The notes: a model not told the origin generated them from the letters alone. Shown: positions 43,880 to 53,120, numbered from the stretch's first letter. The stretch is 64,000 nucleotides of DNA from Halieaceae bacterium (GCA_902520195.1 CABYND010000002.1:161930-225929), one strand, 5' to 3'. Translations and numbers: made by a program.

Positions 43880-44052
43880 AGCGTAACCTCGGATAACTCA
43901 GGAACTAAGCTATCCGTACTTGAGTTGAGGTGAGTTAAGACGAGTTATGTTGTCTCTAATTTGTCAGTGAAATACACCCCCCCGGGGGGGCTAACCGTCG
44001 TTGTGATGGTGATGGTTACCGCCCAGATACATTAGGGGGTGGAATTGGGCAG
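43880..44052. repeat. Intergenic repeat family, copy 2 (long form)
   Basis: GATAACTCAGGAACTAA identical to copy 1; C7G7 palindrome then CTAACCGTCGTTGTGATGGTGATGGTTACCGCCCAGATACATTAGGGGG. Confidence 0.85.
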
Positions 44053-44116
44053 GCCCGTTTTCTTTATCGTTGCTATGGGAAACTGCCAGCACGGTTGCGA
44101 AAAACGGCACGGGTTT

Positions 44117-44497
44117 TCATAACGGATATTTTAAATCTACGTTGCAGTCGAAAGCGTCTATGAAAGCATTCGACACCAGATGCAGAGCGAGGTTATTTAA
44201 TTTCTCTGGATTCTCATTCAAATACTTGATAACCAGCCCCACTATCTCTTGCCTAGTAGCCGCATCAGGCATGCAGTATTTGCCGCTATCTATGCCGCCA
44301 GTGCTAGACCAATGAAGATGGTCAAAGGCATCGGCCACACCAACAATGTAACCAACGCACCCGCCAGATTCCCACTCATCGTCAGCCGCACAAAGACCAG
44401 CGAGAATATTGCCGTTCATGAAGTCGGCTCGGGCAGGCGGTACGTTAAATCCTATATAGAAGACAAAAGCGATAATGGCGAGCAGTGGTTTAGTCAT
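44117..44497 (-). CDS. Rap1a/Tai-like family secreted protein
   Basis: Signal peptide MTKPLLAIIAFVFYIGFNVPPARA; NGNILAGLCAADDEWESGGCVGYIVGVADAFD...YCMPDAATRQEIVGLVIKYLNENPEKL. Confidence 0.65.
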   Translation of the reverse strand: MTKPLLAIIAFVFYIGFNVPPARADFMNGNILAGLCAADDEWESGGCVGYIVGVADAFDHLHWSSTGGIDSGKYCMPDAATRQEIVGLVIKYLNENPEKLNNLALHLVSNAFIDAFDCNVDLKYPL

Positions 44498-44583
44498 GCC
44501 CTCGGTCTGTGAGGATGCTCCCTCAGTGCGGATTTTCGACATAGTGGATACCGCGTAACGTCGAGGTTTGGCTGGGACACTAA

Positions 44584-45072
44584 TTAGCGCCTCCTCCATT
44601 CCCACGGCGGCATCGGATCTTCGTCTACCCACAACCCCTTAGGTGCCTGCTGAGCCTCGACCTGACAGTCATTCAGCACCTGACTATCCGGTGCATAACG
44701 CTCATACCACCACGCATACCCCGCACACACCATTGAGGCGTTGATGTCATAGCCATCATTCGAGTGATATAGCTGGCCTACGAGACGGCCATAGCGATCC
44801 TCATCGACCTCACCTAAATAGACACTACGAGCGACCATGTATACGAGAGCGGCAGTAGCGATTGGACCGTAGGGTTGATCCCGTTCGGGTGCGTCTATGC
44901 CGTGTAAGCGGACGCGTGTGCGATCCATCAGGACGATAGTGTCGCCATCAGTCACTCGGTCTACTTTGACCCAGCGGGCTTCTGAGGGGACGCCCGCGGG
45001 CCGCTCATCCGCATAGACGGATAACGCCCAAGCACAGGCAGCAAATGAAGCAAAGCTGAGTAAACGGATCAT
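44584..45072 (-). CDS. Secreted thermonuclease-like (SNase) family protein
   Basis: Signal peptide; WVKVDRVTDGDTIVLMDRTRVRLHGIDAPERDQPYGPIAT...VYLGEVDEDRYGRLVGQLY. Confidence 0.92.
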   Translation of the reverse strand: MIRLLSFASFAACAWALSVYADERPAGVPSEARWVKVDRVTDGDTIVLMDRTRVRLHGIDAPERDQPYGPIATAALVYMVARSVYLGEVDEDRYGRLVGQLYHSNDGYDINASMVCAGYAWWYERYAPDSQVLNDCQVEAQQAPKGLWVDEDPMPPWEWRRR

Positions 45073-45083
45073 GCGGCCAGATT

Positions 45084-45143
45084 AACACCCCCGGGAGGGA
45101 GCTAACTGCCGTTGTGATTGTGATGGTCACCGCCCAGATACAT
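45084..45143. repeat. Intergenic repeat family, copy 3 (short form)
   Basis: ACACCCCCGGGAGGGAGCTAACTGCCGTTGTGATTGTGATGGTCACCGCCCAGATACAT. Confidence 0.85.
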
Positions 45144-45307
45144 AAGATAGGAATTTTGAAAGCTACACAGACAGCGCGATAAGCTATTGCCCACCAGTCG
45201 CCGTGTCCCTATCGACCACGGCGAAAGATTCATAAATCTGTATCACCCTGGATTCTGCCGTGATAGCGTCAAAATGCGACGCCAAAAAATACTTAGAGTA
45301 AGTTGAA

Positions 45308-45646
45308 ATGGAAAATCTTTCCCCCATCGCAGAGGCCATACGACATTACAAGCTCAATGCAAGCGGTGGTTATGACGAGTGGTCAAAAGTGCCGCGGGCG
45401 CCTGATTACAAAATGCATGTGCCTTCCATGGACTTCAATGTGACAGGTCACGACGAGGTGCGAGAAGTCATTTTCGGTTGGCTGACAGATATTGGCGCCC
45501 AGCAAGAACTAGTCAATATCGTTGAGTTCGGCGGCTCAGTAACTTGTTTCCTGCACATCACAGACAAAGAAGGCGCTGTCCTAGACATTGTCGAGGTCTT
45601 TCAAATAGACGACCAAGGCAGGGTCAGTGAAATTTGGGCGCTTTGA
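45308..45646 (+). CDS. SnoaL/NTF2-like small protein
   Basis: 112 aa; GHDEVREVIFGWLTDIGAQQELVNIVEFGGSVTCFLHITDKEGAVLDIVEVFQIDDQGRVSEIWAL. Confidence 0.65.
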   Translation: MENLSPIAEAIRHYKLNASGGYDEWSKVPRAPDYKMHVPSMDFNVTGHDEVREVIFGWLTDIGAQQELVNIVEFGGSVTCFLHITDKEGAVLDIVEVFQIDDQGRVSEIWAL

Positions 45647-45780
45647 GTATAAAAAGCCACCTATACAGATGGTAAAGATCGCGGGGGCACACGGCAGGAT
45701 TTGGCAACAAGGAAACCCCAGCGCCTAGTGAGGATGGTCTAGCTGGGCTTGGGTTGGAACATCAGATGCAGCCAGATGAG

Positions 45781-45852
45781 GCCCTCCGGGGCCGCCAACT
45801 GCTGTTGTGATTGTGATGGTTACCGCCGATATACATTAGGGAGTGGGATTGG
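45781..45852. repeat. Intergenic repeat family, copy 4 (divergent short form)
   Basis: GCCCTCCGGGGCCGCCAACTGCTGTTGTGATTGTGATGGTTACCGCCGATATACATTAGGGAGTGGGATTGG. Confidence 0.8.
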
Positions 45853-45891
45853 GTGTAATCTCAGGACGCCAATAGTTGGAGTCGCATTGCA

Positions 45892-46530
45892 GTGACCGTT
45901 CTTCATGATTTTTCATCCGACGAAGTTGAATACTTTGAGCGCCAATATCCTGAGGACTTAGAGCATATATTCGCTCTGCACGGGCCCGAGATGCCGCTGC
46001 TGATTTTCACGGGAACCAGAGACAACCGGCATGTCGAAGAGTGGCAGAAGCATTTCGCTCTTATTGAGCGCAGGATAGATTTCTTATTTTGTTTGTTTTT
46101 CCACGTCTTGATCGATCAAGCGTTGAACAGTACCCGGCGACGCGAGCGATTAAACACATGGTCAGCTTCCCGACGCCATGTCGCTCAGCCAAAGCTTCAT
46201 GGAGTCCTAGGCACAGCCCGCAGCAATATAAGTCCTTTTTACCTCCTAACATCAGCGGCTTTATGGCGGGATGATGAGACTGATGTGGACAAAAAACTCA
46301 TCGCTTACAGCCGATTATTTCGCCGTGAGAGCGAGGAGCAAAATATTCCTTACGATTTCCTTGTCACACGCGATATCTCTCGCGTGACACAAACGTTCGC
46401 CAATCATTACAGTGAATTTGTCCGTCCATATTTTCATAATCAAAAGCCAGATATGGAATTGCTTGAATTGTGGGGGTCATTGTTATTGAGAGAGCTTGGG
46501 GTAACTCACGCAAACGAAGGTGATATCTGA
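45892..46530 (+). CDS. Hypothetical protein
   Basis: 212-aa ORF from GTG; no family recognised. Confidence 0.5.
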   Translation: MTVLHDFSSDEVEYFERQYPEDLEHIFALHGPEMPLLIFTGTRDNRHVEEWQKHFALIERRIDFLFCLFFHVLIDQALNSTRRRERLNTWSASRRHVAQPKLHGVLGTARSNISPFYLLTSAALWRDDETDVDKKLIAYSRLFRRESEEQNIPYDFLVTRDISRVTQTFANHYSEFVRPYFHNQKPDMELLELWGSLLLRELGVTHANEGDI

Positions 46531-46728
46531 GCGGATGCGAGACATCAGAAGACGCTGGGAATACATATTTCAGTGCTTAAAGATGAGGGCCATATGATTG
46601 CCCCTAAAGAGGTTTGACGAGCTATCGAGCAGTTTATGAGCAGACTATCGAGCGTCAGGGTGCGTAAATGTTTGCCCTCGGTGATTACTCGTAACCCTCG
46701 TCATTTGCCGGTAAAGGTCCTCGAGGCG

Positions 46729-46959
46729 CTAGTCAATTTCATACTTCCTGCACAATGCGTCGACGAATTCATCGCCGGCGCGCATACCAACAAGTAGATC
46801 ACGTGAAAATGCAATGGGCCAGTTTGGTGCCTTGGGCATTGGCTCAGCAGGGCAAATTGCCGCCCAAAAATCATCAAAGGACAACTCAAGTTCGTTGGAC
46901 TTAACGTGGCAAACGTAGGTGTAGGCTGCGCGACGAACCTTATCTTCAAGACGCGGCAT
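46729..46959 (-). CDS. Hypothetical small protein
   Basis: 76-aa ORF MPRLEDKVRRAAYTYVCHVKSNELELSFDDFW... Confidence 0.4.
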   Translation of the reverse strand: MPRLEDKVRRAAYTYVCHVKSNELELSFDDFWAAICPAEPMPKAPNWPIAFSRDLLVGMRAGDEFVDALCRKYEID

Positions 46960-46965
46960 CAGACA

Positions 46966-47238
46966 CTATCTCTCTGAGGCAAGTGCTGCGCATCGCTCTT
47001 TGTCTTGCGAAGCGTATGTCTCACAAAGGTCAATCACATCGACCGGCCCCGCGGTTGCGTTGGGGTACCTCCCAGTTTCGCGACATTGCCACTCTGCTCT
47101 CTCGACCTGACGTACACAACGGTCATAGCGCGTTTCCTCGTCGCTAATGCGCATTTCCTGAGCTAAACCCACAAACACCGCGGTCAAAAATGCGCCGATC
47201 ACAATCTTGTTAAGCAACAGGTGTCTTCCCCGGTCCAA
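46966..47238 (-). CDS. Hypothetical protein with N-terminal TM
   Basis: 90 aa, TM-like KIVIGAFLTAVFVGLAQ, Cys-containing C-terminal part. Confidence 0.45.
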   Translation of the reverse strand: MDRGRHLLLNKIVIGAFLTAVFVGLAQEMRISDEETRYDRCVRQVERAEWQCRETGRYPNATAGPVDVIDLCETYASQDKERCAALASER

Positions 47239-47552
47239 GTGCGACCAAAGTACTCATTACGTCACACGCTTTCAAACCTCACATCCTGTGGGCTGTTTGT
47301 CTGGATCAAAGGTGCACTAGGTGCCTTACCATTTCTCGCGCCATTACGACTTGTTAAAAGCTTTGCGTAACAATGGGCGCGATGGATGAAATAGCGGCCA
47401 ATCGATATTGCTGCCAGACGTTCGTGCAGTAATGAGGTGATGACCACCAAAGGGTGCAAATTTGCTCTGAAACTGCTGGTGAACCGACCGCGCGTTCGTT
47501 ATGTTTGTCTCGTTTTCAGTGCGGGCGTAGTCGCCGTCAGGATTTGCTTTAC

Positions 47553-47864
47553 ATGATCATGTCTCACCTGCTTCGCAAAATCTTTCCCTGGGTCGTCGAG
47601 ATTAGTCTTTGGTTGATCTTCGTTGCAGGTGCTGTCATAGGATACGAGGTTAATTATCTTGGCTCGGCTGCGATGTCGGCACTTCTGGGCGCCGTCATAG
47701 GGTTTTTCGCAGCGGTCATTCCTTTGGGAATGCTGCAAACCATGATTCGAAACAATATCCTGCTCGAGTCAATGGTCAAAGATGGCTATGGACGGCCTCG
47801 GTTAAGTCTGCACAAAGGTCAGGTGGTCGAAATGCCTTATGTGTCTTCAGAGGACCAACTTTAG
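47553..47864 (+). CDS. Small hypothetical membrane protein
   Basis: From internal ATG: two TM segments IFPWVVEISLWLIFVAGAVIGY and AMSALLGAVIGFFAAVIPLGML. Confidence 0.5.
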   Translation: MIMSHLLRKIFPWVVEISLWLIFVAGAVIGYEVNYLGSAAMSALLGAVIGFFAAVIPLGMLQTMIRNNILLESMVKDGYGRPRLSLHKGQVVEMPYVSSEDQL

Positions 47865-47877
47865 GAGTGTGCTAGTG

Positions 47878-48972
47878 TTACGCCTGCATCTGGTGCGCCA
47901 ACTTGTCCCAGGTCAATTTCACTTCTTTAGCATCCTTCACGTACGGCATGTTGAAAGTTTCGCCCTCAGCCGAAATTTTCAAAGTGCCATAACCGAACAA
48001 TGTGCCGACAACCGACCGACGGACCTCAAGGCCACTGACGCTATCGGCGTATAGATCCTCTCTTGGAAAGAAAAATGTGGTGCTCTGGACCACCCGATGA
48101 TTGGTGATAAACCGATTAGAGCTACTAACAAACTCTAATGTTGCATAGCCCAAGGCCAGCAACGGATAGACAACACAACACAGGAAGATAACGTCCGATT
48201 CCGCGCTGGCATTGTCGCTCCATAGCAGGAATACGATGGCAAACGCTGCTATAACGGTCGCTCTCGCTGCATGCTCCCAAAGACATCCCACAGGGCGCCC
48301 CAGGTTCATAAAAGTATGCTCGCCAATTTCGCCGTGTTCGCGGGGCGTAAACGCTCTGTCTTTCATGATGGCCAATAGCCTCTTTTGTTCGTGCACTTTC
48401 TCCATCCTGGGTAACGTATACGGTAACGCAAACAGTATGCCTAGCAAAGCCGCCCCAATGATCATTGACAAAATAATCTGAAAATCCATTGGCTCGTCAC
48501 GATTCATAAGCACTTCAAAGGCATCACTGGGAGCATTTTCAGGGGCAACAGCGGGGTCGATGGCAATAGATAAAGATCTAATATTGCTTATATTTTTGTT
48601 AATTGACGATACCAGCGCTCGCTCATATCGATCAATAAAAGCAATCGCGTCACTGGTCATTAGGTCAAGACACATACCAAGATACAGCGCATCGAGAGCA
48701 AACTCCCAGGAGCCCACGAAGTCAGGGAGCCCTAATCTTGCCCGAATGTGGTTCACCACAATCAGCAGCTCGCTGCCGCTGGCAAGAGTGGTATCACCTA
48801 GCTGAGCACAACGCGTTTGGGCGAGAAAGCTGTTTCCGTCGCGCGGTGAGCAGCCAGAAATCGAAATCATCACAACCGATAGGAAAAGACCCAAAATAAT
48901 CAGGGTCTTTCGGGTCTTCGGTCGACCGGTCTCTAACCTGTGCAAGCGCGTTTTTTTATTTTGGTTCAACAT
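47878..48972 (-). CDS. Membrane protein with C-terminal bacterial PH (DUF304-like) domain
   Basis: FVSSSNRFITNHRVVQSTTFFFPREDLYADSVSGLEVRRSVVGTLFGYGTLKISAEG; TM segments; N-terminal lipobox-like ISISGC. Confidence 0.65.
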   Translation of the reverse strand: MLNQNKKTRLHRLETGRPKTRKTLIILGLFLSVVMISISGCSPRDGNSFLAQTRCAQLGDTTLASGSELLIVVNHIRARLGLPDFVGSWEFALDALYLGMCLDLMTSDAIAFIDRYERALVSSINKNISNIRSLSIAIDPAVAPENAPSDAFEVLMNRDEPMDFQIILSMIIGAALLGILFALPYTLPRMEKVHEQKRLLAIMKDRAFTPREHGEIGEHTFMNLGRPVGCLWEHAARATVIAAFAIVFLLWSDNASAESDVIFLCCVVYPLLALGYATLEFVSSSNRFITNHRVVQSTTFFFPREDLYADSVSGLEVRRSVVGTLFGYGTLKISAEGETFNMPYVKDAKEVKLTWDKLAHQMQA

Positions 48973-49394
48973 CAATATCTTGTGGCTCGGTGCTGATGAA
49001 CCTACAAGATAGGAGGGCAAAAACTACAGATCAAGAAAGTGTTTGACGGATTTTTCCCGTAAAAATGACCACTTGCAACGTTTATCTGATTTGATAGGTC
49101 GGCAATATGATGCAAGTCCCGCATTTAGTCTGCGGCGTCCTGCTAAGTCAGAGAAAGCGACCGTCCTGTTACCGCGTTAGGCGCGTCGTATTTGGCATAA
49201 GCAATCTGGCAACCCTCTCGAAACGTATGCAGTGAGCAAGAGTCATACCTAGGCGAACTGCATGGAATTATTGTTTTGGATGGTCGCAGCCACCTTATGG
49301 ATTGGAATTAGCGTCGACTCGGCCCGCAGGCAAACACCGCTTCTACTGCTTGACCAAGCCCACTCTCAGTGACCGCTGAGGCAGAGGCATCACT

Positions 49395-49583
49395 TTGACC
49401 TGGTTGATCATTGGCTTCTGGGGTTGCACCGGCATGTGGCTACTCAGCTTGGCCGGGGATCTGGGACTTGCGCGCGACCCCGACGTTGCAGAGGGCCTTC
49501 AATGGCTACCTTTGATCAGCGCCATCATTTCTTTCATAGGCATGTGTTATTTCGGAAATGCCACATCGATGTTTGGTTGGTGA
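49395..49583 (+). CDS. Small hypothetical membrane protein
   Basis: 62 aa with two hydrophobic segments. Confidence 0.35.
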   Translation: MTWLIIGFWGCTGMWLLSLAGDLGLARDPDVAEGLQWLPLISAIISFIGMCYFGNATSMFGW

Positions 49584-49738
49584 CACTCGACAACACTCAG
49601 CGAGATTAAGGCATATGCATCAACAGCAGGTATTGCATTTTTCAGCAAAGGAAGACCGCCGAGCCAGCTTTTTTTTCGCTCTGTTAGCAGTAAACTGAAG
49701 CGAAAATCAAAGCAGTAATCCTCGAGGGGTCACTCCAC

Positions 49739-51094
49739 ATGAATGCGCCGATTCCGATTTTAGATACCTGGCCCCAGCAATCGATTCGCGGTCACAGCAT
49801 CCCCGGGTCCCGCTATACCTCCCGTGACTTCATGGAGCAGGAATGGGAAGGCATGTGGACACGGGTGTGGCTACTGCTGGGCCGGGAGTCTGAGTTGCCA
49901 GAGTCCGGCGACTGGCAGATGGAGCCCGTGGGGCGCGAGGAGATCCTGATGGTGCGCCAGCAAGACGGGAGCATTAAAGCCTTCTATAACGTGTGCCAGC
50001 ATCGGGGCAATCCGCTGGTGGACGAGCCCAAGGGCAGCAACCCGCGGCGCTTTGTCTGCCGCTACCACAGCTGGGCGTTTCTGCCCGACGGCGCACTGCA
50101 GTTTGCGCCGGATAAGGAGGACTTCCCGGACGGCAACCCCTGCGGCAAGCTGCGGCTCGCCGAGCTCAAATGCGAGACCTTTGCCGGCTTTATCTGGGTC
50201 AATATGGACCCCGACTGCGGGCCTTTAGAGGATTACCTAGGGCCGATCTGGGACGAGTGGAAGGCCAGAGAGGTGGATACCTGGCAACGCACCATGGCCA
50301 ACACCATGTGGTTACCCTGCAACTGGAAGGTGGTGCTCGATAACTTCAATGAGTCCTACCACGTACCCACGGTGCACATGGGGGCGACGCCCTCCACAGA
50401 CCGCACCGCCATCGCCGGAGGCATTAATACCTACTTCAAAGAAACCCAGTTTGATCTGGCGAATGAAGGCCATGCGCGCATGATCATGAAGGGCGGCTAT
50501 GGTGCCGGCGTGACCGACACCGACGGCAACATCGTCGAGCCGCTGGCCTCGCTCCTTGGCTACTGGAACCTCGACCCCGCTGACTTTAAAGGCAAACCCG
50601 AGGACACCCGCGAGGCGCTGCAGCAGGCAAAGCGAGCGCTGGGCCCCGACAAGGGCTACAGCCACTACGCGGCCGTGCCCGACGAGCAGCTTACCGATGC
50701 TTTCCACTACACGCTGTTCCCCAACTTTGCGGTGTCGCTATGGGCCGACGGCTTTCACTTTTTGCGGGCGCGCCCACACCCTACCGACCCGGAGCAGTGC
50801 CTGTTTGATAATTGGTGGTATGCCAGCCCGGCCAGCGTGGCGGCCGAGTTAGACGATGGCACCAGCGCCACCGAATCACTAACCGGTGACGGTTCGGGTG
50901 ACGTGCCCGTCAAATGGCTGACCTGCGGCGAGGACTCGATTGGCCCGGCGATCGAAGACGACGTGGCGGTGTTTATCACCCAGCAGCGCGGCGTGCGTTC
51001 GCGAGGGTTCAAAGGCGCCTATCTCTCCGGTCAGGAAAAACGCATCAGCCGTTACCACGAGCGCATCGATGACTACATCGATGGCAAGCTATAG
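49739..51094 (+). CDS. Rieske aromatic ring-hydroxylating oxygenase alpha subunit (second locus)
   Basis: CQHRGNP...CRYHSWAFLPDG; NFNESYHVPTVH. Confidence 0.93.
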   Translation: MNAPIPILDTWPQQSIRGHSIPGSRYTSRDFMEQEWEGMWTRVWLLLGRESELPESGDWQMEPVGREEILMVRQQDGSIKAFYNVCQHRGNPLVDEPKGSNPRRFVCRYHSWAFLPDGALQFAPDKEDFPDGNPCGKLRLAELKCETFAGFIWVNMDPDCGPLEDYLGPIWDEWKAREVDTWQRTMANTMWLPCNWKVVLDNFNESYHVPTVHMGATPSTDRTAIAGGINTYFKETQFDLANEGHARMIMKGGYGAGVTDTDGNIVEPLASLLGYWNLDPADFKGKPEDTREALQQAKRALGPDKGYSHYAAVPDEQLTDAFHYTLFPNFAVSLWADGFHFLRARPHPTDPEQCLFDNWWYASPASVAAELDDGTSATESLTGDGSGDVPVKWLTCGEDSIGPAIEDDVAVFITQQRGVRSRGFKGAYLSGQEKRISRYHERIDDYIDGKL

Positions 51095-51125
51095 CCATAA
51101 ATAACGAAATAGGGCATGGAAGGAT

Positions 51126-51536
51126 ATGAGTTACGCCGACGATCGCAGACAGCTCCAGGATGTGATGCTCTCCTATGCCGCTGCCGTGGATACGCGGGAC
51201 ATGGCGCGCTACCGCGCCTGCTTTGCCGATGACGTCGAAATTGTGGGTTTTGGCGAAGCCGCGATTTCCGGCGCCGATGCCTGGACCGCATCGGTGGAAA
51301 GCCAGCTCGAGGCTTTTTCTTCAACCCAGCATCTGATGAGCCCACAGCTGGCGACGATATCGGGTGATACCGCCTCCGCCCGAACCGACGTGCAAGCGCT
51401 GCACGTGCTGAAAGACGGCGATGGCGCCATGTTCACTCTGTGGGCGACCTACCTGACCGACTTTATACGCGCCGGCGACGGCTGGAAAATTGCCCGCCAT
51501 GAACTGGTCATTCGGGGCACCCAGCAAACCCCCTGA
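51126..51536 (+). CDS. SnoaL-like (NTF2 fold) protein, possible small dioxygenase subunit relative
   Basis: LQDVMLSYAAAVDTRDMARYRACFADDVEIVGFGEAAISGADAW...DGWKIARHELVIRG; 31 bp after the Rieske gene. Confidence 0.82.
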   Translation: MSYADDRRQLQDVMLSYAAAVDTRDMARYRACFADDVEIVGFGEAAISGADAWTASVESQLEAFSSTQHLMSPQLATISGDTASARTDVQALHVLKDGDGAMFTLWATYLTDFIRAGDGWKIARHELVIRGTQQTP

Positions 51537-51656
51537 CAACACTGAGATGTCACTGCGCTCTTCAGCGGGCTTAAGCCCGGCATGGCGACTGTCTGTTAAC
51601 CACTTTACGGCGGCGTTGCTGGCCTGCTGGGTGAGCTACGGGCAAGCGGCCGAAAC

Positions 51657-52058
51657 ATGGCCATTGGTGGTGACGGCAGATCAGAGTGGTCAGTGTACGC
51701 AGGCGCTCTCAAAAGGGACGGCAACAGTAGCGCACAGCGGGTTTGGCGACCTCGTTCTCAATGCTCAACTGGAATTTCGAGAAAGCACAGCATCCAGACT
51801 TTGATTCGGGCGGTGGTGGAAAGCGAGTGCGAATTTAATCGCAACGGCTCACTCCACTCAGCGGAGACGGCGGCCGAGCACCTTAAATTCAAATACTCCC
51901 GGGGGAAACGCTACGCTGACTCCGCCGAGGCATTTATCGATCGTCTGGCACGTAAGTGCTGCTGGAGCGGCGAGCCCTATCAACTGATCTGCGACGGCGA
52001 GACAAAACCCGCTGGCGACTGGCTAAGAATAAGGCTTGAAGCGCTTCGCAGTCAGTGA
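51657..52058 (+). CDS. DUF5329-like protein lacking a recognisable signal peptide (possibly 5'-disrupted)
   Basis: LIRAVVESECEFNRNGSLHSAETAAEHLKFKYSRGKRYADSAEAFIDRLARKCCWSGEPYQLIC; N-terminal part in this frame looks non-native. Confidence 0.45.
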   Translation: MAIGGDGRSEWSVYAGALKRDGNSSAQRVWRPRSQCSTGISRKHSIQTLIRAVVESECEFNRNGSLHSAETAAEHLKFKYSRGKRYADSAEAFIDRLARKCCWSGEPYQLICDGETKPAGDWLRIRLEALRSQ

Positions 52059-52108
52059 GTAGAGGTGTGACGCACCTCAATCTGTCTGAGGTGATCAGAA
52101 GGCTGTCT

Positions 52109-52570
52109 TCAGGCGTCGGCAAATCGCTGCAGGCTAGACAGGGCCGAAGGCTCATCGGGCACCAGTGCGGCGCTCGCGCCCCACAACGCGCGGTTGGCGA
52201 GGGCGCTGTCGAAGCATTCGATGATCGCGCGAATTTGGCCGTCCCGGACTTTGAAGATGTGGACGTAAATCTGATCGTAGCGCTCACCGGTTAATGCCAG
52301 GCCATTGTTCTGTGCCATGGCCACCACCACCTCACCGCCGTCAAACACTATCCGGTGATCGGCACAAAAGGTGATCTCGTCGGGGTTCACGCAGCCAAAT
52401 ACGAGCGGGGTCACTTCCTCAAAAAATCGCTGCTTACCCTCATAGATGCCGGACAGCACATGATCCTGTGTCGGGCATATCAGACAAAAGTCTCCGGCAA
52501 TGGCGCTATCCAGCAGCGCGGTGTCACCGGTTCGGATTGCCTCATAAAACTGGTCAACAATGTGGCTCAT
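52109..52570 (-). CDS. SnoaL-like polyketide-cyclase/NTF2-fold protein
   Basis: MSHIVDQFYEAIRTGDTALLDSAIAGDFCLICPTQ...GVYGG-like core; FKVRDGQIRAIIECFDSALANRALW. Confidence 0.8.
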   Translation of the reverse strand: MSHIVDQFYEAIRTGDTALLDSAIAGDFCLICPTQDHVLSGIYEGKQRFFEEVTPLVFGCVNPDEITFCADHRIVFDGGEVVVAMAQNNGLALTGERYDQIYVHIFKVRDGQIRAIIECFDSALANRALWGASAALVPDEPSALSSLQRFADA

Positions 52571-52668
52571 TGGCGCCTCCGCGTAAGTATCGATCTGTCG
52601 TTTTGCCTGTTGGGCCGGATAAGGGCTGACGCCGTGCGAGGCGTCACCGCAAGCTAATGGCATCATCC

Positions 52669-53040
52669 TCAGGTCTCATCGTCGGGCGTATCACCTGCCC
52701 GCAGCGACTGTACGCCCCGAATAACAAAGTGGATAAAAGCGATCCACAACGTCACGTAGGCGAGGGTAAAGCCCCACTGCCACCCCACATGACCCAGAAT
52801 GACGCCCGTTACCGGCACCATCGCCAGCCAGTGACCCGTTATCCAGGCCGAATGCTTCCAGGAAAAGTAGACCGCACTGACCGCTGCAACAATCATCAGG
52901 ATCGAAAAAACGTCCTGCGCCCAAGGGCGGGTGTACATCAGGCCTCCCAGTACCACCGCGGATATCCCCGCAATGGCGTGGGCCAGCGCACCAAAATCAA
53001 TGCCGCTCTGTGGGGCTGAGTCTGTGGGAACGTCGCTCAT
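52669..53040 (-). CDS. Hypothetical 4-TM membrane protein
   Basis: Four hydrophobic stretches in MSDVPTDSAPQSGIDFGALAHAIAGISAVVLGGLMY... Confidence 0.65.
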   Translation of the reverse strand: MSDVPTDSAPQSGIDFGALAHAIAGISAVVLGGLMYTRPWAQDVFSILMIVAAVSAVYFSWKHSAWITGHWLAMVPVTGVILGHVGWQWGFTLAYVTLWIAFIHFVIRGVQSLRAGDTPDDET

Positions 53041-53120
53041 TGGCACCCAATGTGTCACCTTTTTGCTGTTGCTGACAAACCGGCCTTGTTTATCTGCTGC
53101 ACCATACGCGGGTCGTACCC

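Noticed and set aside
42231-44052. Repeat copies as integron attC sites (cassette array)
   Set aside because: No convincing RYYYAAC/GTTRRRY core pair, no integron integrase in the window, and gene orientations are mixed. Reported as a repeat of unknown type instead.
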